DNA of 8,073 nt, taken from positions 1 through 8,073 of the forward strand of contig CAZWVM010000168.1 in NCBI GenBank assembly GCA_964637705.1, given 5' to 3'. The stretch's first letter is position 1; every line of letters begins with the position of its first letter. Of the stretch, positions 1 to 5,554 are shown piece after piece. Below the pieces are notes generated by a model, which was given only the letters and a program-made list of their open reading frames with translations, had not been told where the DNA came from and did not search any database. This DNA is from CAZWVM01 sp964637705. Lineage in GTDB: Bacteria > UBA8481. Both the position numbers and the translations under genes were made by a program.

Positions 1-2
1 CG

Positions 3-1154
3 GCGATGCCCCTGGCGCCCGGCTACCAGGCGACGATGCGCCGCGGCGCGGCGCCGGAACTGCGCGAGGTCGTCTCGCCGGTGAAGCTGGTGGCGCCCGA
101 GGACGGGAAGGCGACGACGGAGCCGAACATCCTCTTCCAATGGAACCCGGTCGCGGGCGCGCGCGGCTACCAGTTCACGCTGACGCCGTCGAGCCCGACC
201 CTGCCGCGCCTCGTCGAGGAGGTGCAGGAGAACCGGATCCTCGTGAACGCCGTGCCGGAGGGCACGTTCACCTGGAGCGTCGTTCCGCTGGGACTCGCGG
301 ACGCGGTGGCCGCGCGGCCGTCGCGGCTCGTCGTGGACCGCAGCGCGCCGCCCCTGCGGCTCGATCCGCCTCGCGCCGAGGGGAACGAGTGGGTCATCTC
401 GGGCCGCACCGCTCCGAACGCGGCCGTGGTGGCGGGTGCCGAGCGTCTGACGGCGGGGCCGGACGGATCCTTCGAGGTGCGCCACGCCGCGGTGCCGGGA
501 CTCCTCGTTCTCGGCGTCGAGGCCCGCACGCGCGCCGGAGGGACGCCGACCCGGGCCGCCGTGGCCATGGCGGGGCGCCCGGAGGGGCGCGATGTTCCCG
601 CGATGGTCGAGGTGCCGGCCGGGCGCGTCACGTTCAACGAGGAACCGGCGGCGCCGGTCCTTTCTCTCGCGGAAGGCATGACGACGCTGGCGTGGAGCTG
701 GGACGTCGAACGCGAGAAGGTGGCGGGCGGCGCGGTGAAGCTCTTCATCGACCTCACCGCGCCCGAGATCACGAATGTTCGCTCGACGCCGGAACGCGTC
801 TTCGGCGGCGAGCCGTTGACGATCGCCGTGAAGGCGAGGGACCGCGGGGTCGGCCTCGCGGAAGCCTCGACGGCGGTCATGCACGTCGTCGGGCCGGGCC
901 AGTTCAGCGCGGACGTGCGCGCGACGGAACTGAACGGGGAGGGCGAGTATGTCTTCCGGGTCGAGACGCCGCGCAACCTCGGGAACGGCTACCTCCGTGT
1001 GACGCGGCTCGAGCTGAGCGACAAGGACGGCAACGCGATCGTCCTTTCGAGCGAGGGCATGGCGACCGAGATGGTCGACCCGCGCTCGCGGTTCCAGAAA
1101 CTGCTCTCCGGCGTTCTCATCTTCGGCCTCGGCGTCCTTGTCGGCGCGCTCTAA
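3..1154 (+). CDS. Ig/fibronectin-like (FecR-family-like) surface or periplasmic protein, 5' partial
   Basis: The frame is open through the left edge, so the Met codon at 6 is probably internal and the gene starts upstream. I do not recognise a specific family member. The first ~110 visible residues (…APEDGKATTEPNILFQWNPV, then AGARGYQFTL) resemble the Ig/fibronectin-like repeat found after FecR domains, with the usual W-x-P-V-x-G-A-x-x-Y core. Residues ~125-190 (VISGRTAPNAAV, GPDGSFEV, VLGVEARTRAGG) look like the small beta domain that follows 'V-G-T-A-P-G-A-x-V' patterns in carbohydrate-active and adhesin proteins. Residues ~250-345 (DLTAPEITNVRSTPERVFGG, then VKARDRGVGL) form another Ig-like domain. 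The last ~18 residues (LLSGVLIFGLGVLVGAL) are a hydrophobic segment ending exactly at the C-terminus, so the protein is probably tail-anchored with its bulk outside the cytoplasm. The substrate or partner is unknown. trpF follows 52 bases downstream of the stop if its GTG start is right. Confidence 0.75.
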   Translation, partial: AMPLAPGYQATMRRGAAPELREVVSPVKLVAPEDGKATTEPNILFQWNPVAGARGYQFTLTPSSPTLPRLVEEVQENRILVNAVPEGTFTWSVVPLGLADAVAARPSRLVVDRSAPPLRLDPPRAEGNEWVISGRTAPNAAVVAGAERLTAGPDGSFEVRHAAVPGLLVLGVEARTRAGGTPTRAAVAMAGRPEGRDVPAMVEVPAGRVTFNEEPAAPVLSLAEGMTTLAWSWDVEREKVAGGAVKLFIDLTAPEITNVRSTPERVFGGEPLTIAVKARDRGVGLAEASTAVMHVVGPGQFSADVRATELNGEGEYVFRVETPRNLGNGYLRVTRLELSDKDGNAIVLSSEGMATEMVDPRSRFQKLLSGVLIFGLGVLVGAL

Positions 1155-1206
1155 CCGGCTCTCCTCCTTCCTCGACGCGCGCCTGGGTTCCGCGCGCCGC
1201 CCCCTT

Positions 1207-1830
1207 GTGAAGATCTGCGGATTGACCTCGATCGATGACGCGCGCGCCGCGGCCTCGGCCGGGGCGGACCTCCTCGGATTCAACCTCTGGCCCGGCACTC
1301 CGCGCCATGTTTCAGTCGAGAAGGCGGAAGAGATGGCGAGCGTCCTGCGCGGCGACGGGGAGAGCGCGCCCGAGATCGTTCTCGTCTGTGTCGAACCGGA
1401 TCCGGGATGGATCGAGGAGGCCGTCCGGCGCGTCGGGCCCCTGGCCGTCCAGGTGCACGGGGCCACACGGAGCCGTGAGGTGGCCGGCGTGGCGGTGATC
1501 GAAGCCCATTCCATCGGCGGGATGCCGGACGTCGAGGCGGTCAACGCGGGCGACGGAGAACTCGTTTTGATCGACGCGCGCGTGGAGGGAATGCATGGTG
1601 GGACGGGCCGGTCCATCCCCGCGGAGTTCGTGAGGGCCGTGAAGCGGCCCTATCTCCTCGCCGGTGGATTGACGCCTGAGAACGTCGGCCGGGCGGTCCG
1701 GGAGTTCGACCCGCTGGGCGTCGACGTGGCGAGCGGCGTGGAGAGTTCGCCGGGCCGGAAGGATCCGGCGCGGATCGCGGCCTTCGTGCGCGCGGCGAAG
1801 GGATCCCGTGGCCCCGGAGGGAATCGATAG
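1207..1830 (+). CDS. trpF: Phosphoribosylanthranilate isomerase (tryptophan biosynthesis)
   Basis: Cytoplasmic (beta/alpha)8 enzyme converting N-(5-phosphoribosyl)anthranilate to the carboxyphenylamino-deoxyribulose phosphate, step 3 of tryptophan synthesis. Family landmarks appear in order: KICGLT at the N-terminus with the catalytic Cys (residue 4), GFNLWPGTPRHV (family G-x-x-F-x-x-x-S-P-R), VQVHG, LIDA with the general-acid Asp (residue 123), GGTGRSIP, LAGGLTPENV, and the phosphate-binding end DVASGVESSPGRKDP. The GTG at 1207 gives 207 residues, the normal length, and places KICG where the family has it. A TTG at 1138 in the same frame would add 23 atypical residues and overlap the upstream gene. 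Neither start has a clear Shine-Dalgarno sequence. No other trp gene is in view, so this is an orphan trpF. Function is confident; the start is less so. Confidence 0.93.
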   Translation: MKICGLTSIDDARAAASAGADLLGFNLWPGTPRHVSVEKAEEMASVLRGDGESAPEIVLVCVEPDPGWIEEAVRRVGPLAVQVHGATRSREVAGVAVIEAHSIGGMPDVEAVNAGDGELVLIDARVEGMHGGTGRSIPAEFVRAVKRPYLLAGGLTPENVGRAVREFDPLGVDVASGVESSPGRKDPARIAAFVRAAKGSRGPGGNR

Positions 1831-1835
1831 CGTTG

Positions 1836-1857
1836 CCCGGGGTTCGAGACGCCCGGG
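1836..1857 (+). terminator. Weak GC hairpin after trpF
   Basis: CCCGGG at 1836-1841 can pair with CCCGGG at 1852-1857 across a 10-base loop, starting six bases after the trpF stop. Only a three-T run (1864-1866) follows, so it is at best a weak intrinsic terminator. CCCGGG is self-complementary and common in GC-rich DNA, so chance is a real alternative. Confidence 0.25.
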
Positions 1858-1917
1858 GATCGATTTCTGCATCTCATGTCCCCGCGGCTCCCTGTCGATA
1901 ATGAGAACGTGAAAACC

Positions 1918-2670
1918 ATGAAAACCAGACTCCTGTTGCTGTGCCTCGGGATGACCGTTCTCGCCGTCATGTCCTCGCCCGCCCACGCGGAGCGGCCCTT
2001 CAAGACCGACGAACCCTGGCAGGTCGGACTCTACCGCTGGGAGACGTTCGGCGGGATCACCCTGGGCTCGGGGTCGTGGGAAGGCATCGAGGACCGGAAC
2101 CAGTTCGACTTCACGATCGGGGCGGACTACGGGCTCACGGAGGTCTCCGAAGTGGGGGCATCGTGGGACGTCTTCCGCATCAACGATCCCGGGTCGGAGG
2201 GGATCGGCGACGCGCGCGTTCACTACAAGCATCGGCTCGGGGAGGAACGCGCCGACTGGCCCGCGATGGCGGTGGACATCGGCGTGAAGCTGCCTCTCGC
2301 CTCGCGTACCCACAACCTCGGAACGGGAAAGACCGCCTTCGGCATCGCGCTTCTCTTCGGCTGGAAGAGCCTCGAGCGCTGGACGAATTCCGCGCGGCTT
2401 GGGTATTACCAGTCCCAGGGCTGGAACGAATCGAGCCGGGTGGAACTGGCGATCTCGACGCGATACAAGATCGACGAGAGCGCCGAACTGCGCGGGGAGT
2501 TCTGGATCGACGGAAACGAGAGACATGGGCAAGCGAGCCGCCGCGAGGTCTCGGCGGGTGCCGCGTTCCGCATGTTCCCCACGACGACGATCGACCTGAT
2601 GTTGACGGCCGGCCTGACGCCGTCCGTCCCGGACCTCGGCGTCAAGGTGGGGTGGCGGACGGACCTCTAA
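1918..2670 (+). CDS. Secreted outer-membrane beta-barrel-like protein
   Basis: The N-terminus is a clear Sec signal peptide: basic start MKTR, hydrophobic LLLLCLGMTVLAVM, and a signal peptidase I site after SSPAHA (AHA|ER). The ~226-residue mature part has alternating-residue beta strands rich in Gly and aromatics (FTIGADYGLT, ARVHYKHRLG, VELAISTRYKI, LRGEFWIDGN, EVSAGAAFRMF, GLTPSVPDLGVKVGW). This matches small outer-membrane barrels of the transporter/'MetA-pathway phenol degradation' type, including the terminal 'GLTxxxPDxGVxVG' strand. The last residue is Leu rather than the Phe/Trp often seen in barrel-insertion signals. ATG 1918 is chosen because it places the signal peptide correctly; GTG 1909 is possible, and ATG 1876 would put charged residues before the signal. 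A GATAAT at 1897-1902 resembles a -10 box but lacks a good -35. The substrate is unknown. Confidence 0.75.
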   Translation: MKTRLLLLCLGMTVLAVMSSPAHAERPFKTDEPWQVGLYRWETFGGITLGSGSWEGIEDRNQFDFTIGADYGLTEVSEVGASWDVFRINDPGSEGIGDARVHYKHRLGEERADWPAMAVDIGVKLPLASRTHNLGTGKTAFGIALLFGWKSLERWTNSARLGYYQSQGWNESSRVELAISTRYKIDESAELRGEFWIDGNERHGQASRREVSAGAAFRMFPTTTIDLMLTAGLTPSVPDLGVKVGWRTDL

Positions 2671-2672
2671 GT

Positions 2673-2759
2673 GAGTGAGGAGTCCGGAGTTGGAAGTGAG
2701 GAGAAAAACCGTTTCGAAGAGGGTCTCACTCCTCGCCCCTAACTCCTGACCCCTCACCT
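2673..2759. repeat. Facing arrays of degenerate heptamer repeats forming a long hairpin
   Basis: Right after the preceding stop codon are four 7-base units of the form GAGTNNG (GAGTGAG, GAGTCCG, GAGTTGG, AAGTGAG; 2673-2700). At 2725-2759 are five units on the complementary pattern (CTCACTC, CTCGCCC, CTAACTC, CTGACCC, CTCACCT). Arms 2675-2703 and 2729-2757 pair over 29 positions with 23 Watson-Crick and 2 G-U pairs around a 25-base loop. The transcript continues into TGCTTTTCGC, so it may also end transcription of the upstream gene. Similar short tandem heptamers are known as dispersed intergenic repeats in some bacteria, notably cyanobacteria; membership of such a family here is inference. 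Confidence 0.75.
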
Positions 2760-2770
2760 GCTTTTCGCTC

Positions 2771-2799
2771 TATACCGCTCCGCCTCGAATCGCTATACT
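2771..2799 (+). promoter_or_regulatory. Candidate promoter for the TPR-protein gene
   Basis: TATACT at 2794-2799 matches a sigma70 -10 box at five of six positions. A poor -35 candidate (TATACC, 2771-2776) lies 17 bases upstream. The predicted start near 2806 would give a leader of about 29 bases with a good ribosome site (AAAGGAG, 2818-2824). The weak -35 suggests need for an activator or another sigma factor, or that the call is wrong. Confidence 0.35.
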
Positions 2800-2815
2800 G
2801 CTCGTCTGATTCGAG
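2784..2815. promoter_or_regulatory. Perfect 8-bp dyad around the -10 box (possible operator)
   Basis: CTCGAATC at 2784-2791 is the exact inverse of GATTCGAG at 2808-2815, with a 16-base spacer that contains the TATACT box. The half-site centres are 24 bp apart, a little over two helical turns, as expected for a dimeric regulator binding one DNA face. Because the left arm lies upstream of the predicted transcription start, a DNA operator is more likely than an RNA hairpin. The regulator is unknown. Confidence 0.4.
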
Positions 2816-2834
2816 CCAAAGGAGCCGTATTTCA

Positions 2835-3539
2835 ATGGAAGAACTGATCATTCCCGATTGGGCCAAGCGCGCGAGGGCCGTCTACGACCGGGATCCGGTG
2901 AAGTGGATGTGGATCGGCATGACGACCTTGGTCGTCCTTCTCATCGCCGCCATGATCGTCTACATCGTCTCGAATCAGAAGTCGGAGGCCTCCCAGCTTC
3001 TCTCCGAGGGTCTCCTGGCCCTCTCCAACGGCAACTACCCGGTTGCGGTCCAGTCCTTCGAGCGCATCCAGTCCTCCTACCGGCTTTCCGGCTTCCGCGA
3101 CGAGGCGATGTTCTTCAGCGCCTCGGCGCAGTTCGGGCTCGAGCAGTATGAAAGCGCCGAAGCGACCTTCCGGAAGTTCCTGGAGACGAATCCCGAGCCG
3201 GAGTTCGCGGTGAAGGCGGAGTTGGGCGTCGGGGCGTGCCAGGAGATGAGGAACGACCTGCCGGGCGCGCTCGCGACCTATCGCGCGGCTCTCGCGCGCC
3301 ACCCGGGCTCGCCCTTCATCAAGGCGCTCGAGATCCGCGTGGCGCGGCTCTCGCGCGAGACGGGCGACGCGACGGCGGCGGCGGAGATCTACGACCGGCT
3401 GGAATCGGACACGGAGGGACTCTGGCGCGAGATCGCGCGCGGCAACCGCCGGCTGGTGCTCGTCCGGTCCTCCTCCGATACGGCCGCGCCGTCGTCCGCG
3501 GTTCCCGCCGCGCCCGCGGCGGCCGGCGAGCCTCGCTGA
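2835..3539 (+). CDS. Membrane-anchored TPR protein (YfgM-like)
   Basis: 234 residues with a short cytoplasmic N-terminus, one transmembrane segment at about 25-46 (MWIGMTTLVVLLIAAMIVYI), then a helical repeat region. The sequence just after the membrane (VSNQKSEASQLLSEGLLAL) and the repeats at ~52-190 (ALSNGNYPVAVQSFERI; GLEQYESAEATFRKFLETNP; MRNDLPGALATYRAALARHP; TGDATAAAEIYDRL) fit the tetratricopeptide-like domain of YfgM-type proteins. In E. coli, YfgM associates with SecYEG and periplasmic chaperones. Here the TPR part would face the periplasm. The last ~20 residues are an Ala/Pro/Ser linker-like tail. No bamB, the usual E. coli neighbour, is present, so the specific YfgM role is inference. 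The ATG has AAAGGAG 10 bases upstream. The PASTA-protein gene follows after 51 bases. Confidence 0.8.
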   Translation: MEELIIPDWAKRARAVYDRDPVKWMWIGMTTLVVLLIAAMIVYIVSNQKSEASQLLSEGLLALSNGNYPVAVQSFERIQSSYRLSGFRDEAMFFSASAQFGLEQYESAEATFRKFLETNPEPEFAVKAELGVGACQEMRNDLPGALATYRAALARHPGSPFIKALEIRVARLSRETGDATAAAEIYDRLESDTEGLWREIARGNRRLVLVRSSSDTAAPSSAVPAAPAAAGEPR

Positions 3540-3559
3540 CCGCGGCGCCCTCGTGAGCG

Positions 3560-3583
3560 GGGAGGGGATCTCCCGCGTGGGAG
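3560..3583 (+). promoter_or_regulatory. Three-block leader that could mask the PASTA gene ribosome site
   Basis: GGGAG (3560-3564), CTCCC (3570-3574) and GGGAG (3579-3583) lie in series. The third block is the Shine-Dalgarno sequence of the GTG at 3591 (7-base spacing). The middle block can pair with either flank, with a 5-base loop on the left or a 4-base loop on the right. The left pairing frees the ribosome site and the right pairing hides it. The stems are only 5 bp, so this may be chance in GC-rich sequence. Confidence 0.3.
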
Positions 3584-3590
3584 CCGTGTC

Positions 3591-4436
3591 GTGATCCTGA
3601 GGCTCCTTCTCGTCTTCGTCTCCCTCGTCATCTTCGCCGTGATCTTCTCCGTCGGGGCATGGATTCTCTTCGGCGCCTCGACGCCGGAGTTCGCGGTGCC
3701 GGATCTCGCGGGGATGACGTCGGAGCAGGCCCTGGAGACGTTAAGGGCGGCTTCGCTCGTGGGCGAGGTCCAATCGGTGCCGGGACCGGATACGGCGCAG
3801 AACACGGTGTTGCGCACCTATCCCGAGGCGGCATCGATGGTGAAACCGGGCCGCCGCGTGATCGTGTACGTGGTGGCCGGCGAGGTGACCCTGACGGTGC
3901 CGGACCTCGTGAACACGATGCTCGTCGAGGCGGAGAACCGGCTGAGCAGGGCCGGGATCGGGGCGGGCGCGGCGGGGTTCCGACTCGGCACGGTGACCGG
4001 GGTGCTGTCCGACTCGCCCGTCGGTCTCATCCTTTCGCAGGAGCCGCCGGCGGGCACGGCGGCCAAGGCCGGGAGCGTCGTGAACGTCAGCGTGGCGCGC
4101 TCCGAGGGCGAGGTCCTGATGCCGAACCTGGAGAACATGCTCGTGAAGGATGCGCAGGACACGATGGCGGCGCTGGGCTTCAAGGTGGTGACGGAGCCAT
4201 ACATCACGCCCGCCTGGCCGGCGAACACGGTGCGTTCCCAGAGGCCGTCACCGGGCTCCCGTCTTGCGGAAGGCGTGGAGATCCGTTTGATCTACGCGGT
4301 TCCCTCGGCGGAGACGCCCGGGAACGCCTATCCGACGCCCGACGAGGGAAAGGAACCCCCGGTCGCGGGCGTCGAGGAGGCGAACCGGGGCGAGGCGCCG
4401 TCGTCCGAGATCCCCGACACGGAGGCGCCGAGATGA
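3591..4436 (+). CDS. Membrane-anchored protein with three PASTA domains, no kinase
   Basis: 281 residues. Residues ~2-28 are one hydrophobic anchor (LRLLLVFVSLVIFAVIFSVG), followed by three PASTA modules outside the membrane: ~34-97 (FAVPDLAGMTSEQALETL … PEAASMVKPGRRVIVYV), ~102-170 (TVPDLVNTMLVEAENRL … QEPPAGTAAKAGSVVNVSV) and ~176-237 (LMPNLENMLVKDAQDTM … QRPSPGSRLAEGVEIRLIY). Each keeps the V/M-P-x-L start and the P-x-x-G-x-x-x-x-x-G-x-x-V/I end. PASTA domains bind peptidoglycan stem peptides or act as spacers in penicillin-binding proteins and Ser/Thr kinases; here there is no kinase or transpeptidase domain. The ~45-residue tail is acidic and Pro-rich. The start is GTG with GGGAG 7 bases upstream. 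The stop overlaps the rpe start (ATGA), implying co-expression. A cell-wall role is inferred from the domains. Confidence 0.88.
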   Translation: MILRLLLVFVSLVIFAVIFSVGAWILFGASTPEFAVPDLAGMTSEQALETLRAASLVGEVQSVPGPDTAQNTVLRTYPEAASMVKPGRRVIVYVVAGEVTLTVPDLVNTMLVEAENRLSRAGIGAGAAGFRLGTVTGVLSDSPVGLILSQEPPAGTAAKAGSVVNVSVARSEGEVLMPNLENMLVKDAQDTMAALGFKVVTEPYITPAWPANTVRSQRPSPGSRLAEGVEIRLIYAVPSAETPGNAYPTPDEGKEPPVAGVEEANRGEAPSSEIPDTEAPR

Positions 4437-5104
4437 GCGCGGTGAAGATCGCGCCCTCCCTTCTTTCGGCGGACTTCGGCCGCCTGTATGAATCGACGGC
4501 GGCCTGCGAGGCGGCCGGCGCCTCCTACATCCACTTCGACGTGATGGACGCGCATTTTGTCCCGAACCTGACCTTCGGCCCGGACGTGGTGAAGGCCTGC
4601 CGCACCGCCTCGCGCCTGCCCTTCGACGTTCACCTGATGATCACGAGGCCCGACCGCTACCTCGACCGTTTTCTGGCGGCGGGAGCGGACATCGTGACGG
4701 TGCACGTGGAGTCGGAAGGGGAGATCGCGGAGACGATGAAGCGGACGCGCGTCGCGGGGCGGAAGGCGGGGGTGACCCTGCGGCCGGGGACGGCGCTGGA
4801 GGCGATCGAACCCTATCTACCGTTCGCTGACCTCGTCCTCGTCATGTCGGTGGAGCCGGGTTTCGGGGGGCAGTCGTATCGGCCGGAATCGACGCAGCGG
4901 ATCGCGGAACTGGCGGCGCGCCGCGCGCGACTGGGGCTCGGTTTCGAGATCGAGGTGGACGGCGGGATCGACGACGCGACGGGCCCGGAGGCGGTCGGGG
5001 CCGGCGCGGATGTGCTCGTGGCCGGCAGCCATCTCTTCCGCCAGTCCTCGCTGCCGGCCGCGATTTCCCGTTTGACGGAGCGTTGCTCGTCCCGTAGGAT
5101 CTGA
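4433..5104 (+). CDS. rpe: Ribulose-phosphate 3-epimerase
   Basis: Cytoplasmic metal-dependent TIM-barrel enzyme interconverting D-ribulose 5-phosphate and D-xylulose 5-phosphate in the pentose phosphate or Calvin pathway. All signatures are present in 223 residues, the usual length: KIAPSLLSADF at the N-terminus, IHFDVMDAHFVPNLTFGP with metal ligands His34 and Asp36, FDVHLMI with His67, VMSVEPGFGGQSY (flexible active-site loop), IEVDGGID with Asp176, and the phosphate-binding GADVLVAGSHLF. ATG 4433 has GGAGG at 4421-4425 and overlaps the PASTA gene stop by four bases, so translation is probably coupled. No other Calvin or pentose pathway gene is in view. Its last codons contain a promoter for the following genes, and its stop codon lies in the left arm of a dyad. 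Confidence 0.97.
   Translation: MSAVKIAPSLLSADFGRLYESTAACEAAGASYIHFDVMDAHFVPNLTFGPDVVKACRTASRLPFDVHLMITRPDRYLDRFLAAGADIVTVHVESEGEIAETMKRTRVAGRKAGVTLRPGTALEAIEPYLPFADLVLVMSVEPGFGGQSYRPESTQRIAELAARRARLGLGFEIEVDGGIDDATGPEAVGAGADVLVAGSHLFRQSSLPAAISRLTERCSSRRI
5072..5100 (+). promoter_or_regulatory. Candidate sigma70 promoter for the ylxM-ffh operon
   Basis: TTGACG at 5072-5077 (five of six to TTGACA) is followed, after exactly 17 bases, by TAGGAT at 5095-5100 (four of six to TATAAT). It sits within the final codons of rpe, and transcription would start near 5107, about 46 bases before the ylxM GTG. It is the best -35/-10 pair I found in the window and would let the SRP/ribosome block be expressed apart from rpe. 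Confidence 0.5.
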
Positions 5105-5130
5105 CTGTCAGGGAAAATTACCTGACAGTC
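5103..5130. promoter_or_regulatory. Perfect 10-bp dyad at the rpe/ylxM junction (operator or hairpin)
   Basis: GACTGTCAGG (5103-5112) and CCTGACAGTC (5121-5130) are exact inverse complements around the AT-rich centre GAAAATTA. A G-T wobble and a C-G pair could extend the stem to 12 bp (5101-5132). The left arm includes the rpe stop codon. Placed right after the candidate -10 box, it overlaps the expected start site, as a repressor operator would. In read-through RNA from rpe it would form a strong hairpin, but only TTT follows, so it would be a poor intrinsic terminator. Confidence 0.55.
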
Positions 5131-5152
5131 GGGATTTCAACGGAGGCGGCGC

Positions 5153-5554
5153 GTGGCGCGGAGGACCAGGGAAAACGGGAAACGGGGCGGCGCGCCGCCC
5201 GCGCGTTCCGCCGGCCTGCCGCCCGCCTTGCGCTCCCGCTCCGGCCTCGCCCTCGCGCTCGACCTCTATGCCCCCCTTCTCACGGAACGCCAGGGGCAGG
5301 CCCTGCGCCTGCAGGTGGAGGAGGATCTCAGCTTCGGCGAGATCGGGGCGCGGCTCTCGGTCTCGCGCCAGAGCGCGCATGAGCACGCCGCGGCGGGGCT
5401 GGAGATCCTGGGGCGGTTCGAGGGCCAGTTGAAGCTCGTCGACCGCTCGCGCCGCTCCCGCGCCCGCCTGCTCGCTCTCGCCGCGCGCCTGCGCACCGGC
5501 GGCGAGGCCGCCCCGGTCGCCGTCGAGCTCGAGCGGATCGCGGAGGCCTTCTGA
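5153..5554 (+). CDS. ylxM: YlxM-family helix-turn-helix protein (SRP-associated)
   Basis: 133 residues. The core (LYAPLLTERQGQALRLQVEE, then DLSFGEIGARLSVSRQSAHE at ~59-78 and ILGRFEGQLKLV) aligns with YlxM/UPF0122 proteins, which have a sigma-region-4-like helix-turn-helix and the pattern LLT-x-x-Q … DLS-x-x-E-I-x-x-x-x-x-x-S-R-Q. In streptococci YlxM binds SRP components and modulates Ffh GTPase activity; that role is known for the family and inferred here. Location directly before ffh (stop and start share one base, TGATG) supports the call. Unusual parts are a ~33-residue Arg/Gly/Pro-rich N-terminal extension and a basic Arg-rich stretch at ~97-114. Start GTG 5153 has GGAGG six bases upstream, which argues that the extension is translated. 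Confidence 0.82.
   Translation: MARRTRENGKRGGAPPARSAGLPPALRSRSGLALALDLYAPLLTERQGQALRLQVEEDLSFGEIGARLSVSRQSAHEHAAAGLEILGRFEGQLKLVDRSRRSRARLLALAARLRTGGEAAPVAVELERIAEAF

Noticed and set aside
1897..1902. GATAAT as a -10 box for the barrel gene
   Set aside because: No acceptable -35 at 16-18 bases upstream, and the start codon would be only about nine bases from the transcription start.
1312..2757. A 481-codon minus-strand open frame opposite trpF and the barrel gene
   Set aside because: Low-complexity Arg/Pro/His composition, no recognisable domain, and it crosses the hairpin repeat; the + strand genes explain the region.
2673..2759. CRISPR array or insertion-sequence end
   Set aside because: Units are 7 bases with no unique spacers, and no transposase or target-site duplication is seen.
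5103..5130. LexA-type SOS box in the dyad after rpe
   Set aside because: The E. coli-type box is CTGT-N8-ACAG; here the CTGT and ACAG are 16 bases apart, so it does not fit.
5103..5140. Rho-independent terminator after rpe
   Set aside because: The stem is strong but the following bases are GGGATTTCAA, with only three Ts, and a good ribosome site and gene follow at once; kept as dyad/operator instead.
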